64,000 nucleotides of DNA. Origin: Phytohabitans sp052068095 (lineage in GTDB: Bacteria > Actinomycetota > Actinomycetes > Mycobacteriales > Micromonosporaceae). Below the pieces are notes generated by a model that was not told the DNA's origin, searched no databases, and saw only the letters and a program-made list of their open reading frames with translations. Numbering within the stretch: the stretch's first letter is position 1; each line of letters starts with the position of its first letter. Location of the stretch: NCBI RefSeq assembly GCF_052068095.1, contig NZ_JBQHDG010000022.1, forward strand, positions 62,001 through 126,000, given 5' to 3'. Below are positions 17,960 through 26,204 of the stretch, one piece after another. The translations under genes and the position numbers were made by a program.

Positions 17960-18457
17960 TCAGGTGGGGCGGTCCAGGCGGTACACGACGACGGGCGTGC
18001 CGGTGAGTTCGGAGGTCTCGCGGTCGAGGTGGAAGCCCAGCCTGCGGGCGAGGCCGATGCTGGCCGCGTTGTCGGGGTGGATGACGGCGGTGACGTGGTC
18101 GTTGGGGAGGTTGGCCCACAGCCAGGCGAGCCACGCCTCGCTGGCCTCGCGGGCGTAGCCCTTGCGTTGCGCGTCGCGGGCGATGACGTAGCCGAGCTCG
18201 AGCATGCCGTCCGGCCAGTAGTGGAGGCCGGCGCGGCCGATCAGGCGGCCGGTGGTGCGTTCGATGACGGCGCTCTGGCCGTGGCCGTGTTGGCGCCAGA
18301 TGGTCTGGAAGCGGGCCACCTGGAGACGAGTGCCCTCAAAGGACAGTCGGGAGCCGCCGATGTACGCCGCCACCGCGGGGTCGGCGTAGATGGCGGCCAG
18401 GGCCTCGGTGTGCGTGGCGTCGAGCGGCGGGAGGTCCAGCCGCTCGGTGCACAGCAC
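17960..18457 (-). CDS. GNAT-family N-acetyltransferase (RimJ/RimL type)
   Basis: A protein of about 165 residues. I take GTG 18457 (VLCTERLDLPPL) as the start because GGAG sits 5 bases ahead; a TTG start five codons upstream is also open. LGYVIARDAQRKGYAREASE is the acetyl-CoA binding motif A (Q/RxxGxA), and VIHPDNAASIGLARRLGFH is the C-terminal motif B. Such enzymes acetylate protein N-termini or small amines. The gene follows a 24-codon membrane-peptide ORF by 22 bases, suggesting a shared transcript. Confidence 0.88.
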   Translation of the reverse strand: MLCTERLDLPPLDATHTEALAAIYADPAVAAYIGGSRLSFEGTRLQVARFQTIWRQHGHGQSAVIERTTGRLIGRAGLHYWPDGMLELGYVIARDAQRKGYAREASEAWLAWLWANLPNDHVTAVIHPDNAASIGLARRLGFHLDRETSELTGTPVVVYRLDRPT

Positions 18458-18479
18458 CAGGTCTCCGGACAAGGAGCCT

Positions 18480-18554
18480 TCAGACGAGGACGAAGAGGAC
18501 GACGACCCAGACGGCGGCGAGGGTGAAGCCCAGCGGGGCAGCGTAACGGTTCAT
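18480..18554 (-). CDS. 24-residue hydrophobic small membrane protein
   Basis: ATG 18554 opens a 24-codon frame beginning MNRYAAPLGFTLAAVWVVV and continuing LFVLV. It has GGAGA five bases ahead of the ATG, a near-ideal ribosome site. After a polar start it is one uninterrupted membrane helix. It is upstream of and probably co-transcribed with the GNAT gene. I recall similar very short MNRY-type ORFs in other actinomycetes, but this is memory, not a search. The good ribosome site, high third-position GC and clean helix argue it is real. Confidence 0.65.
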   Translation of the reverse strand: MNRYAAPLGFTLAAVWVVVLFVLV

Positions 18555-18587
18555 GGCGGTTCTCCGGTGGCGAGTTACGCGCGGCGG

Positions 18588-18614
18588 CGCGCCCGAGGCC
18601 GTGACCCGGGCGCG
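18588..18614 (-). promoter_or_regulatory. GC-rich hairpin between the two tiny ORFs
   Basis: CGCGCCCG (18588-18595) pairs with CGGGCGCG (18607-18614). It lies on the minus-strand transcript between the stop of the 32-codon ORF and the ribosome site of the 24-codon membrane peptide. There is no T-run, so it could be an attenuator-like stem, a processing site or simply a spacer. Confidence 0.4.
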
Positions 18615-18634
18615 AAAGGGAGAGGAGAGACCGG

Positions 18635-18733
18635 TCAGCTCAGCTGACGCGTGGCCCGGCTATGACTAGGGGGATCGCTATCTCGCACAGCGATCACCTC
18701 CATAGGTAGTCCGGGCTCAGAACCGTCCGTCAT
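18635..18733 (-). CDS. Tiny ORF: 32-codon protein or 17-codon leader peptide
   Basis: The frame can start at ATG 18733, which overlaps the acyltransferase stop (ATGA) and gives 32 residues. It can also start at GTG 18688, which is preceded at 8 bases by GGAGGTGATC, a perfect full-length match to the 16S anti-Shine-Dalgarno sequence. The latter start yields VRDSDPPSHSRATRQLS. Such an extended ribosome site is rare even for real genes, so the short peptide is the more likely product. It ends 80 bases before the small membrane peptide ORF. Function unknown; a regulatory leader is plausible. Confidence 0.5.
   Translation of the reverse strand: MTDGSEPGLPMEVIAVRDSDPPSHSRATRQLS
18673..18701 (-). 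promoter_or_regulatory. Hairpin that sequesters a perfect Shine-Dalgarno sequence
   Basis: GATCGCT (18673-18679) pairs with AGCGATC (18689-18695). On the minus-strand RNA the second arm forms the 3' half of the GGAGGTGATC ribosome site (18692-18701), and the loop contains the GTG start at 18688. Folding would hide the start codon in the loop and part of the ribosome site in the stem. That is the layout of a translational switch. Confidence 0.5.
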
Positions 18734-19902
18734 CGTACACCCCGGGCACCCGCCGCACCTACTTGGCCGATCGGTCGGCGTGCGGTGTCCACCCGGCCGG
18801 CCACGGCCGGGAAGACCGTGCACGCGGTGGCCAGAACCGTTGCGAACACGGGGAACCAGAGCATCCGCGCACCTACCCAGGTCAGGCTCTCCGGCGCGGT
18901 GTGCAGACCGGGTACGGGCCGGCCGGCGGTGAGCCACGCCATGCCGGCCACCACGGCGATGAGCGCGCTCTGGTGCCACAGGTAGATGGGCATCGCGGCG
19001 CGGTTGAGCACCGCGACCGGGCGAGGTGTGGGGCGGCTGTCGAGCCACGGGCGGACCAGCAGCGCGACGCCGATCTGCGCGGTGCCGAGCGCGATCGTGA
19101 ACAGTGAGGGGGGCGACAGGTTGGAGCGCCCGTCGCCGGGTACGCCGACCGCGCTCATCGGATAGTCGAGCCACCGGATCAGCACGGCCATCGCCACCGC
19201 GCCGCCCACCAGCATCGCCAATCCGGTGCCGCGGCCGGTCAGGCGGCCGGCGGCGAGCGCCATGCCCAGGGTGTACGGCACGAGCCAGGCCGCGAGCACC
19301 GTCAGCGGGAGCCAGCCGAGACCGGCGTCGGCGAGCGCGACCACGGCCACCGCCGGGATGGCGGCGGCCGGTCCGGCGCGGCGCAGCGGGGCGGTCAGCG
19401 CCAGCAGCGCGACGAAGGGCAGCAGGAACCACAGTGGACTGACGACGAGCGTGCCGACCGTGTCCAGGGTCACGCCGGGCACGCCGGCCATGGCGGCGAC
19501 GACCAGCGCGAGCGTCCACAGTGCACCGAAGCCGGCCACCGGCAGGACCAGCCGGGGCAGGCGCCGGTGGAGCGGGCGGCGGGAGCGGGCCGCGGCGTAC
19601 CCGCCGGCGAAGAAGAACAGCCCGAGGGTTTGCAGCACCCACGTCACGGGTGCGAACGACGGCAGCGCGCTCAGTGGGCTGGCCTGGTCGATCCCGCCGC
19701 CGGGGCCGAGGACGAGCCCGGTCACCAGCCAGTGCCCGAGGACGACGCCGGCGATGGCGACGGCGCGGATCGTGTCGACCGCCCGGTCCCGGGGCTGGCT
19801 CGACCTGGAGCTGGATGCGGAGCGGCCAGCTCGGTTCGAAACGGCGGCCGGGGCCGAAGCGAGCGGAGCGAGCCAGCCAGCAGAGTCCCGGTCCGCGTTC
19901 AC
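18730..19902 (-). CDS. Acyltransferase family 3 integral membrane protein
   Basis: A 390-residue protein starting at GTG 19902, overlapping the upstream hydrolase stop (GTGA). After a Ser/Arg-rich 35-residue head partly encoded by a short AGCGAGC repeat, RDRAVDTIRAVAIAGVVLGHW matches the first helix of acyltransferase-3 proteins. About ten membrane helices follow, with LFFFAGGYAAA and MPIYLWHQSALI as later family motifs. The conserved His of helix 1 is present. These enzymes O-acetylate surface glycans or lipids. Co-translation with a secreted hydrolase suggests a joint envelope role. Confidence 0.88.
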   Translation of the reverse strand: MNADRDSAGWLAPLASAPAAVSNRAGRSASSSRSSQPRDRAVDTIRAVAIAGVVLGHWLVTGLVLGPGGGIDQASPLSALPSFAPVTWVLQTLGLFFFAGGYAAARSRRPLHRRLPRLVLPVAGFGALWTLALVVAAMAGVPGVTLDTVGTLVVSPLWFLLPFVALLALTAPLRRAGPAAAIPAVAVVALADAGLGWLPLTVLAAWLVPYTLGMALAAGRLTGRGTGLAMLVGGAVAMAVLIRWLDYPMSAVGVPGDGRSNLSPPSLFTIALGTAQIGVALLVRPWLDSRPTPRPVAVLNRAAMPIYLWHQSALIAVVAGMAWLTAGRPVPGLHTAPESLTWVGARMLWFPVFATVLATACTVFPAVAGRVDTARRPIGQVGAAGARGVR

Positions 19903-20639
19903 GAGTCCACCGCCACGATGCCGGCGACGGCGGTGAGCGTGGCTGAGCCGTCGGTCAGGTACTCGGGATGGCCGTCCACCCCTTCCGTCGGGAGCCGCCG
20001 CGCGCCGAACGAGGAGTCGGCCGGGTGCGTGCCGAGGCCCAGGTCGAAGAGGCGGATGCCGGGTACGAAACGGATCCAGTCGTGCGGTGACTCGGCGGCC
20101 CATACGCGGGCGGTGGTGTGCAGGTCCGCCGCGCGGTCCGCGCCCATGCCCGGTGCGCCCAGCGCGACGATGTCGGTCACCTGCGGCGGCAGGTGCGCCG
20201 CGGCGTAGCCGATGACCAGCGCGCCGTAGCTGTGGCCGATCAGCGTGATCCGTGCGTGCGGATGGCCGGCCACGAGCGCTTCGACGTAGCGGATGAGCGC
20301 CTGGGCACCCGCCTCCGCCGAGGTCGAGCGGGCCGCCTCCAGCCCGAGCCCTTCCGGCGGCCGGTAGCCGAGCCAGGCCACGACCGCGACCTCGCCGGGT
20401 TCCGTGCGCGGGGCGGCGGTGGCGTACAGCGCGCGGGCCATCGCGCCGGTCGTCCGGGAGAGGTTCGCCGAGTTGGTGCCGACGCCGGGCACCAGGACGG
20501 CGATGCGGTCCGCTGTGGACGGTTGGCCGACCACGTCGACCGCGGTGGTCGCCGGGAGCGCGGCGCCGGCGTCGTGCGGCGGCGCGACGAGCACGGCGCC
20601 GAGCAGCGCGGCGGTGGCGGCGTACCGGATCCGGTTCAT
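19899..20639 (-). CDS. Secreted alpha/beta hydrolase (DUF1023-like)
   Basis: A 246-residue protein from ATG 20639. A signal peptide of about 26 residues (RIRYAATAALLGAVLVAPP) precedes the mature domain. ITLIGHSYGALVIG carries the nucleophile elbow GHSYG, VVAWLGYRPPEGLGL is typical of DUF1023 hydrolases, and VALGAPGMGAD follows the next strand. The histidine is probably in GVDGHPEYL. The substrate is unknown; relatives are predicted lipases or esterases. It is translationally coupled to the downstream acyltransferase. Confidence 0.87.
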   Translation of the reverse strand: MNRIRYAATAALLGAVLVAPPHDAGAALPATTAVDVVGQPSTADRIAVLVPGVGTNSANLSRTTGAMARALYATAAPRTEPGEVAVVAWLGYRPPEGLGLEAARSTSAEAGAQALIRYVEALVAGHPHARITLIGHSYGALVIGYAAAHLPPQVTDIVALGAPGMGADRAADLHTTARVWAAESPHDWIRFVPGIRLFDLGLGTHPADSSFGARRLPTEGVDGHPEYLTDGSATLTAVAGIVAVDS

Positions 20640-20713
20640 GCCACGAAGAGTGGGCCGGGGCCCACGCTCCACGCGTCAGACCGGGGTTTGCTCTTACCCT
20701 TAGGACCGGGGTA

Positions 20714-21382
20714 CTACTCCCCGGCGGCGACCAGACCCGTCTCGTACGCCAGGACGACCGCCTGCGCCCGGTCGCGGAGGTTGAGCTTGGCGAGGATCCG
20801 CCCGACGTGGGTCTTCACGGTCTGCTCGGCGACCACGAGGTCGTCGGCGATCTCCCCATTGGACCGTCCACGTGCGATCAGCCGCAGCACCTCCGTCTCC
20901 CGCGGGGTGAGCGCGGACAGCACGGTCGGGCGCGGGCGGTTGCGGCTGGGCCGGGCGGCGAACTCGGCGATCAGCCGCCGGGTCACCGAGGGCGCCAGCA
21001 GCGCCTCGCCGCCGGCCACCACGCGCACCGCCTGCACCAGGTCGGCGGCGGGCGCGTCCTTGAGTAGGAAGCCGGAGGCGCCCGCGCGCAGCGCCTCGTA
21101 GACGTAGTCGTCGAGGTCGAACGTGGTCAGGATCAGCACCTTCGGCCGTTCGCCGCCCTCCGGCCGGGAGCCGATCAGGCGGCGGGTGGCCTCCAGGCCG
21201 TCGAGCACGGGCATGCGCACATCCATGAGTACGACGTCCGGGTCGAGGCGGCGGGCGGCGGTGACCGCGTCGGCGCCGTTCGCCGCGTCGCCGACGACGA
21301 GCAGGTCGGGCTGGGCGGCCAGCAGCGCCCCGAACCCCTGCCGCACCATCGCCTGGTCGTCGGCGATGAGCACGCGGATCAC
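20714..21382 (-). CDS. NarL/LuxR-type response regulator
   Basis: A 222-residue regulator. The receiver domain carries DD near residues 8-9, the phosphorylatable Asp in VLMDVRMP at residue 54 and the switch Lys in GFLLKDA. The C-terminal LuxR helix-turn-helix (LTPRETEVLRLIARGRSNGE, then VKTHVGRILAKLNLRDR) binds DNA. It overlaps its cognate kinase by 4 bases (ATGA). Targets are unknown; the acyltransferase/hydrolase pair lies just downstream on the same strand. Confidence 0.95.
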   Translation of the reverse strand: MIRVLIADDQAMVRQGFGALLAAQPDLLVVGDAANGADAVTAARRLDPDVVLMDVRMPVLDGLEATRRLIGSRPEGGERPKVLILTTFDLDDYVYEALRAGASGFLLKDAPAADLVQAVRVVAGGEALLAPSVTRRLIAEFAARPSRNRPRPTVLSALTPRETEVLRLIARGRSNGEIADDLVVAEQTVKTHVGRILAKLNLRDRAQAVVLAYETGLVAAGE

Positions 21383-22623
21383 TCGCCGCTCCCGGGCTCC
21401 GGCTCAGGGGGCGGCGCGTAAGGCAGCCGGGCCGCCACGGCGAAGCCGCCGTCCGCGGTGGCGCCGGCCGCGAAATCCCCGCCCAGCAGCGTCACCCGCT
21501 CGCGCATGCCGGCGATCCCGTGCCCCTCGCCTTGTGGCGACTCGGGCGGCGCCGTCGGGGGGCCATTGTGGACGCGCAGGCTCAGGTCCGCGAGCCACGG
21601 CCGGATCTCCACCCGCACGGCCGCCCCCGGCGCGTGCCGGCTCGCGTTGGCGAGGGCTTCCTGCACGATCCGGTACGCGGCGAGCCCGACCGCCTCCGGT
21701 GGCGGCTCACCCTCGGCGACGTCGAGCGAGGCGTCTACACCGGCCCGCTGCGCGCTGGTCACCAGCTCGGGGATGTCGGTGAGCCCGGGCTGGGGCGCGA
21801 TGAGCCGTTCGCTGTCTTCGCTGCGCAGCACGCCGAGCAGGCGGCGCATGTCGGTGAGCGCCTGGCGGGCCGCCATCGCCATCGACGTGAACTCGGCGCG
21901 GGCGGTCTCGGGCAGGTCGGGGAGGCGGTACGGCGCGGTCTCCGCCTGTACCGCGATCATGGACATGTGGTGGGCGACCACGTCATGCATCTCCCGCGCG
22001 ATCCTGGTGCGTTCCTCCAGCACCGTACGCCGTGCCTTCTCCAGCTCGCTCACCTCGGCCTGCTCGGCGAGCTGCTCGCTGAGGCTGCTGCGGCTGCGCG
22101 CGATCCGGGCGATCACGTCGGCGACCAGCACCACGACGACGAAGAGCAGCGACACGCCGGGGAGGTCGGCGGGCGGCACGAAGATCCAGACCGCGAGCAG
22201 GCTGAACGCGAGCATCCACATCAGCACCGCGCGGTCGACCCGGGCGCCCACGACGAGCAGCACCAGCAGGATGACGAACACGTGGCCAGGGCTCCACGGC
22301 CAGGTCTCGTTCCCGCTGTTGAACGTGCCGAAGAGCATGCTGACGAACATCAGCCGCCACGCCCAGAGGGGCCGGGAGAGGAGGAACGGCAACGGCAGCA
22401 CCGTGAGGATGGCGATGAGCCAGCCGCTGATCGGCGGCAGCTCGCGGGCGTCGATCAGGTACGCCGCCGTGCCGACCGTGACGCCGACGAGCGCGAGCAC
22501 GGCCACGGTGGGCGCTACCAGCCGGAGGCGCGGCCACGGCAAGGGCACGGTGACCGGCGGGTAGTCCGGTCCGCCGAAGAGGCGCTTGAGCGCGTTCCAG
22601 GCGCCGCGCGAGGGGGAAGCCAC
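21379..22623 (-). CDS. NarL-type sensor histidine kinase
   Basis: A protein of about 414 residues. I start it at GTG 22623 (VASPSRGAWNALK); an in-frame TTG lies 27 bases upstream. Four to six membrane helices span about residues 35-165. A linker helix leads to the HisKA_3 box IAREMHDVVAHHMSMIAVQ with the phospho-accepting His, and to the HATPase region (AAYRIVQEALANASRHA, GHGIAGMRERV). No extracellular sensor domain is visible, so sensing is probably by the membrane helices. It is coupled to the response regulator. Confidence 0.93.
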   Translation of the reverse strand: MASPSRGAWNALKRLFGGPDYPPVTVPLPWPRLRLVAPTVAVLALVGVTVGTAAYLIDARELPPISGWLIAILTVLPLPFLLSRPLWAWRLMFVSMLFGTFNSGNETWPWSPGHVFVILLVLLVVGARVDRAVLMWMLAFSLLAVWIFVPPADLPGVSLLFVVVVLVADVIARIARSRSSLSEQLAEQAEVSELEKARRTVLEERTRIAREMHDVVAHHMSMIAVQAETAPYRLPDLPETARAEFTSMAMAARQALTDMRRLLGVLRSEDSERLIAPQPGLTDIPELVTSAQRAGVDASLDVAEGEPPPEAVGLAAYRIVQEALANASRHAPGAAVRVEIRPWLADLSLRVHNGPPTAPPESPQGEGHGIAGMRERVTLLGGDFAAGATADGGFAVAARLPYAPPPEPEPGSGE

Positions 22624-22743
22624 GTCTCGCAGGTTACGGTGTGTGATCAATCGCGTCGTACCGCCGTGGTGTGATCCTCGGTGTCATACCCCGGTAGTGT
22701 CTGGGCCGTCGGCGCAGCCGCGACGAGGAGTGGAGGAGCCACG

Positions 22744-23448
22744 ATGGCCCGCACCGTGCTGGTGACCGGGGGCAACCGGGGGATCGGCCTGGCGATCGCG
22801 CAGGCGTTCGCGAAGCAGGGGGACCGGGTGGCCGTCACCCACCGCGGCAGCGGGGTGCCGGGCGACCTCTTCGGCGTGCGGTGCGACATCACGGACACGG
22901 CTGCCGTCGACGCGGCGTTCTCCACCATCGAGGCCGAGCTCGGCCCCGTCGAGGTGCTGGTGGCCAACGCCGGCATCACCGACGACACGCTGCTGCTGCG
23001 GATGTCGGAGGAGCAGTTCACCCGGGTCATCGACACCAACCTCACCGGGGCGTACCGGCTCGCCAAGCGGGCGGCCTCGAAGATGCTGCGGGCCAGATGG
23101 GGCCGGATGATCTTCATCTCCTCGGTGGTCGGGCTCTACGGATCGCCCGGCCAGGTCAACTACGCGGCGAGCAAGGCCGGCCTGGTCGGCGTCGCCCGCT
23201 CGATCACCCGCGAGCTCGGCACCCGTAACATCACCGCGAACGTGGTGGCGCCCGGCTACGTCGAGACCGACATGACCGCCGCGCTGCCCGAGGACCGCAA
23301 GGCGGAGTACCAGAAGCTGATCCCGGCCGGCCGCTTCGCCGCACCCGACGAGGTGGCGGGCGCGGTGACCTGGCTGGCGAGCGACGCCGCCGGATACATC
23401 TCCGGCGCGGTCATCCCGGTCGACGGTGGCCTGGGAATGGGCCACTGA
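22744..23448 (+). CDS. fabG: 3-oxoacyl-ACP reductase FabG (MabA-like)
   Basis: A 234-residue short-chain dehydrogenase from ATG 22744 with GGAG just upstream. VTGGNRGIGLAIA is the NADPH site, and the catalytic set is Ser in FISSVVGLYG with Tyr and Lys in YAASKAG. The end GAVIPVDGGLGMGH is typical of FabG. The gene is followed at 16 bases by an InhA-like reductase and then a ferrochelatase, the same order as mycobacterial mabA-inhA-hemZ. It reduces beta-ketoacyl-ACP in type II fatty acid synthesis. Confidence 0.95.
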   Translation: MARTVLVTGGNRGIGLAIAQAFAKQGDRVAVTHRGSGVPGDLFGVRCDITDTAAVDAAFSTIEAELGPVEVLVANAGITDDTLLLRMSEEQFTRVIDTNLTGAYRLAKRAASKMLRARWGRMIFISSVVGLYGSPGQVNYAASKAGLVGVARSITRELGTRNITANVVAPGYVETDMTAALPEDRKAEYQKLIPAGRFAAPDEVAGAVTWLASDAAGYISGAVIPVDGGLGMGH

Positions 23449-23464
23449 GAAAGAAGGGTCGTAC

Positions 23465-24232
23465 GTGTCTGGACTCCTCGCCGGCAAGCGGCTGCTCATC
23501 ACCGGCGTCATCACCGATCAGTCGATCGCGTTCTCGACCGCGAAGCTCGCGCAGGAGCAGGGCGCCACGGTCGTGCTGACCGGCTTCGGCCGGCTTTCGC
23601 TGGTCGAGCGGATCGCCAAGCGGCTGCCCGAGCCGCCGCCCGTCATCGAGCTCGACGTGCAGAACTCCGAGCAGCTCGCCGGGCTGGCCGACAAGGTGCG
23701 CGAGCACGTGGACGGGCTCGACGGGGTGGTGCACTCGATCGCGTTCGCGCCGCAGAGCGCGCTGGGCGGCGGGTTCCTCGACGCCGGGTGGGACGACGTG
23801 AGCACGGCGCTGCACGTCTCCACGTACTCCTACAAGGCCCTCGCGATGGCCGCGCTCCCGCTGATGAGCCGCGGCGGATCGGTGGTCGGGCTGACCTTCG
23901 ACGCGCAGTACGCCTGGCCGGTGTACGACTGGATGGGCGTGGCGAAAGCCGGCCTGGAGTCGGCCTCCCGCTATCTCGCGCTGCACCTGGGCAAGCAGGG
24001 CATCCGCAGCAACCTCGTCTCCGCCGGCCCGCTGCGCACGATGGCGGCCAAGTCGATCCCCGGCTTCGAGCAGTTCGAAGACGAGTGGGTGAAGAAGGCG
24101 CCGCTCGGCTGGGACCTGGGCGACCAGCAGGCGGCGGCCAAGGCGATCCTGATGCTGCTCTCCGACTGGTTCCCCGCCACCACCGGCGAGATCGTGCACG
24201 TGGACGGCGGGTTCCACGCGGTAGGAGCCTGA
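23465..24232 (+). CDS. inhA: Enoyl-ACP reductase, InhA/FabI type
   Basis: A 255-residue protein from GTG 23465. LLITGVITDQSIAFSTAKLA is the InhA-type NADH-binding loop, and VYDWMGVAKAGLESASRYLA carries the Tyr-x6-Lys catalytic pair of enoyl reductases. SAGPLRTMAAKSIPGFE is the substrate-binding loop. It catalyses the last reductive step of fatty acid elongation. InhA is the isoniazid target in mycobacteria. The ferrochelatase start is only one base after its stop, so the three genes form one operon. Confidence 0.95.
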   Translation: MSGLLAGKRLLITGVITDQSIAFSTAKLAQEQGATVVLTGFGRLSLVERIAKRLPEPPPVIELDVQNSEQLAGLADKVREHVDGLDGVVHSIAFAPQSALGGGFLDAGWDDVSTALHVSTYSYKALAMAALPLMSRGGSVVGLTFDAQYAWPVYDWMGVAKAGLESASRYLALHLGKQGIRSNLVSAGPLRTMAAKSIPGFEQFEDEWVKKAPLGWDLGDQQAAAKAILMLLSDWFPATTGEIVHVDGGFHAVGA

Positions 24233-24233
24233 G

Positions 24234-25247
24234 GTGTACGACGCTCTGCTCCTGGTTTCCTTCGGCGGGCCCGAGCACCCCGACGACGTGTTGCCGTTCC
24301 TGGCGAACGTCACGCGGGGGCGCGGTGTGCCCCCCGAGCGGCTGGCCGAGGTGGCCGAGCACTACCAGCACTTCGGCGGGGTGTCACCGATCAACCAGCA
24401 GTGCCGCGCGCTGATGGGGGCGATCCAGGAGGGCACCGACCTGCCGGTGTACTGGGGCAACCGCAACTGGCACCCGATGCTCGCCGACACCGTGGCGCAG
24501 ATGCGCGACGAGGGGGTCAAGCGCGCGCTCGCGTTCGTCACCAGCGCCTACGGCGGATACTCCTCGTGCCGCCAGTACCTGGAGGACATCGCGGCCGCGC
24601 GGGCGGCGGTGGGCCCGACCGCGCCGGCGATCGACAAGCTGCGGCACTTCCACGACCACCCCGGCTTCGTCGAGCCGCACGCCGACGCGGTGCGCGCCGC
24701 CCGGGCCACGCTCCCGCCCGGCGGTGACCTGCGGGTGGTCTTCACCGCCCACTCGATACCCACGTCGATGGCCGCGACCGCGGGCCCGGACGGCGGTCGC
24801 TACGAGGCGCAGCTCAACGAGACCGCGGCCCTCGTCTCCGCCGCCGGTGCGCCCGACCTGCCGTGGGACCTCGTGTGGCAGAGCCGCAGCGGCCCGCCGC
24901 ACGTGCCGTGGCTCGAACCGGACGTCAACGACCATCTCACCGCGCTCGCCGAGCGTGGTGTCACCGGTGTGGTGGTGAGCCCGATCGGCTTCGTCTCCGA
25001 CCACCTGGAGGTGATCTGGGACCTCGACAACGAGGCCGCCAGCACCGCCAAGCGGCTCGGCCTCGACTACGCGCGCGCCGCCACGCCCGGCACCGACCCG
25101 CGTTTCGTGGCGATGGTGCACGATCTCGTGCGGGAGCGTGTTAACGCGCCGGAAAGTGTCCGGCGATCTCGGCTGGGTACCCTTCCGCTCTGGGACACCT
25201 GTCCCGTGGGCTGCTGTCCACCACCGCGCAGGGGAGCCGCTCAGTGA
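24234..25247 (+). CDS. hemH: Ferrochelatase (coproporphyrin ferrochelatase CpfC/HemH)
   Basis: A 337-residue protein from GTG 24234. LLLVSFGGPEHPDDVLPFL opens the family, VFTAHSIPTSM contains the invariant His, and PIGFVSDHLEVIWDLDNEA carries the active-site Glu. Actinobacteria usually use the coproporphyrin-dependent heme route, so the likely reaction is iron insertion into coproporphyrin III. SSCRQYLED and the C-terminal CPVGCCP cysteines could supply the [2Fe-2S] cluster ligands known in actinobacterial ferrochelatases. Cys spacing is close to, but not obviously the same as, the mycobacterial one. Confidence 0.95.
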   Translation: MYDALLLVSFGGPEHPDDVLPFLANVTRGRGVPPERLAEVAEHYQHFGGVSPINQQCRALMGAIQEGTDLPVYWGNRNWHPMLADTVAQMRDEGVKRALAFVTSAYGGYSSCRQYLEDIAAARAAVGPTAPAIDKLRHFHDHPGFVEPHADAVRAARATLPPGGDLRVVFTAHSIPTSMAATAGPDGGRYEAQLNETAALVSAAGAPDLPWDLVWQSRSGPPHVPWLEPDVNDHLTALAERGVTGVVVSPIGFVSDHLEVIWDLDNEAASTAKRLGLDYARAATPGTDPRFVAMVHDLVRERVNAPESVRRSRLGTLPLWDTCPVGCCPPPRRGAAQ

Positions 25248-25296
25248 GTGACCGCGGCGCCGCGCTCCGCGCGGGCCGCCGATCAGGAGGCGCACC

Positions 25297-26076
25297 ATGA
25301 CGGACCGGAAGCCGATCGAGTCCTGGCTCACCGATATGGACGGTGTGCTGGTGCACGAGGGGCAGCCGATTCCCGGCGCGCCCGAGTTCATCAGCCGGCT
25401 GCGCTCGTCGGGCAAGCCGTTTCTGGTGCTGACCAACAACTCGATCTACACCCCGCGTGACCTGCAAGCCCGGCTGACCCGGATGGGCTTCGACGTGCCC
25501 GAGCAGTCGATCTGGACGGCGGCGCTGGCCACCGCCCAGTTTCTGGCGGACCAGCGGCCGGGCGGCACGGCGTACGCGATCGGCGAGGCCGGCCTCACCA
25601 CGGCGCTGCACGCGGTCGGATACATACTGAGCGACTTCGCACCCGACTACGTGGTGCTGGGGGAGACCCGCACGTACAGCTTCGAGGCCATCACCAAGGC
25701 CGTGCGCCTCATCAACGACGGCGCCCGCTTCATCTGCACCAACCCCGACCCGACCGGCCCGTCCGTCGAGGGCGCGCTGCCGGCCGCCGGCTCGGTGGCG
25801 GCGATGATCTCCAAGGCGACCGGCGTCGACCCGTACTTCGTGGGCAAGCCCAACCCGATGATGATGCGCTCCGCGCTCAACACCATCGAGGCGCATTCGG
25901 AGACCACCGCGATGATCGGCGACCGCATGGACACCGACATCCTGTGCGGCCTGGAGGCGGGTTTGGAGACGATCCTCGTGATGAGCGGGATCAGCACGCG
26001 CGCCGAGACCGAGCGGTACCCGTACCGCCCGTCCCGCATGGTGGAATCGGTCGCCGACCTGATCGACGAGATCTGA
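25297..26076 (+). CDS. HAD-IIA family sugar-phosphate phosphatase (NagD-like)
   Basis: A 259-residue protein with GGAGG ahead of ATG 25297. TDMDGVLVHEG is HAD motif I, FLVLTNNS motif II, YFVGKPNPMMM motif III with the Lys, and AMIGDRMDTDI motif IV. This order and the C2 cap (residues about 80-180) place it with NagD/AraL-type phosphatases that hydrolyse nucleotide or sugar phosphates. The gene sits 50 bases after hemH on the same strand; a link to heme synthesis is not suggested. Confidence 0.93.
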   Translation: MTDRKPIESWLTDMDGVLVHEGQPIPGAPEFISRLRSSGKPFLVLTNNSIYTPRDLQARLTRMGFDVPEQSIWTAALATAQFLADQRPGGTAYAIGEAGLTTALHAVGYILSDFAPDYVVLGETRTYSFEAITKAVRLINDGARFICTNPDPTGPSVEGALPAAGSVAAMISKATGVDPYFVGKPNPMMMRSALNTIEAHSETTAMIGDRMDTDILCGLEAGLETILVMSGISTRAETERYPYRPSRMVESVADLIDEI

Positions 26077-26152
26077 CGCGCTATCGGGTTGACGGAGGTG
26101 GCGGTGGTGTCTAACCTCGAATGTGCCTAGTGCAGTAGCGCTTAGGAAGTGG

Positions 26153-26187
26153 ACCCGGTAGCCCTCCGGACGGTGGGCGGGCCGGGT
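26153..26187. terminator. Imperfect hairpin between convergent genes
   Basis: ACCCGG plus GCCC (26153-26164) can pair with GGGC plus CCGGGT (26175-26187), with small bulges. It lies between the HAD phosphatase and the convergent DUF3800-like gene, so it may serve as a bidirectional terminator. There is no T-tract. Confidence 0.4.
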
Positions 26188-26204
26188 TCCGCGCTTTCTG
26201 GACG

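Noticed and set aside
18635..18733. Truncated DUF397 gene, suggested by VIAVRDS in the 32-codon frame
   Set aside because: Only seven residues resemble the DUF397 core, and the perfect ribosome site favours a dedicated short peptide.
26101..26204. tRNA gene in the gap after the HAD phosphatase
   Set aside because: No cloverleaf, T-loop GTTCGA-type sequence or CCA-like acceptor end could be assembled.
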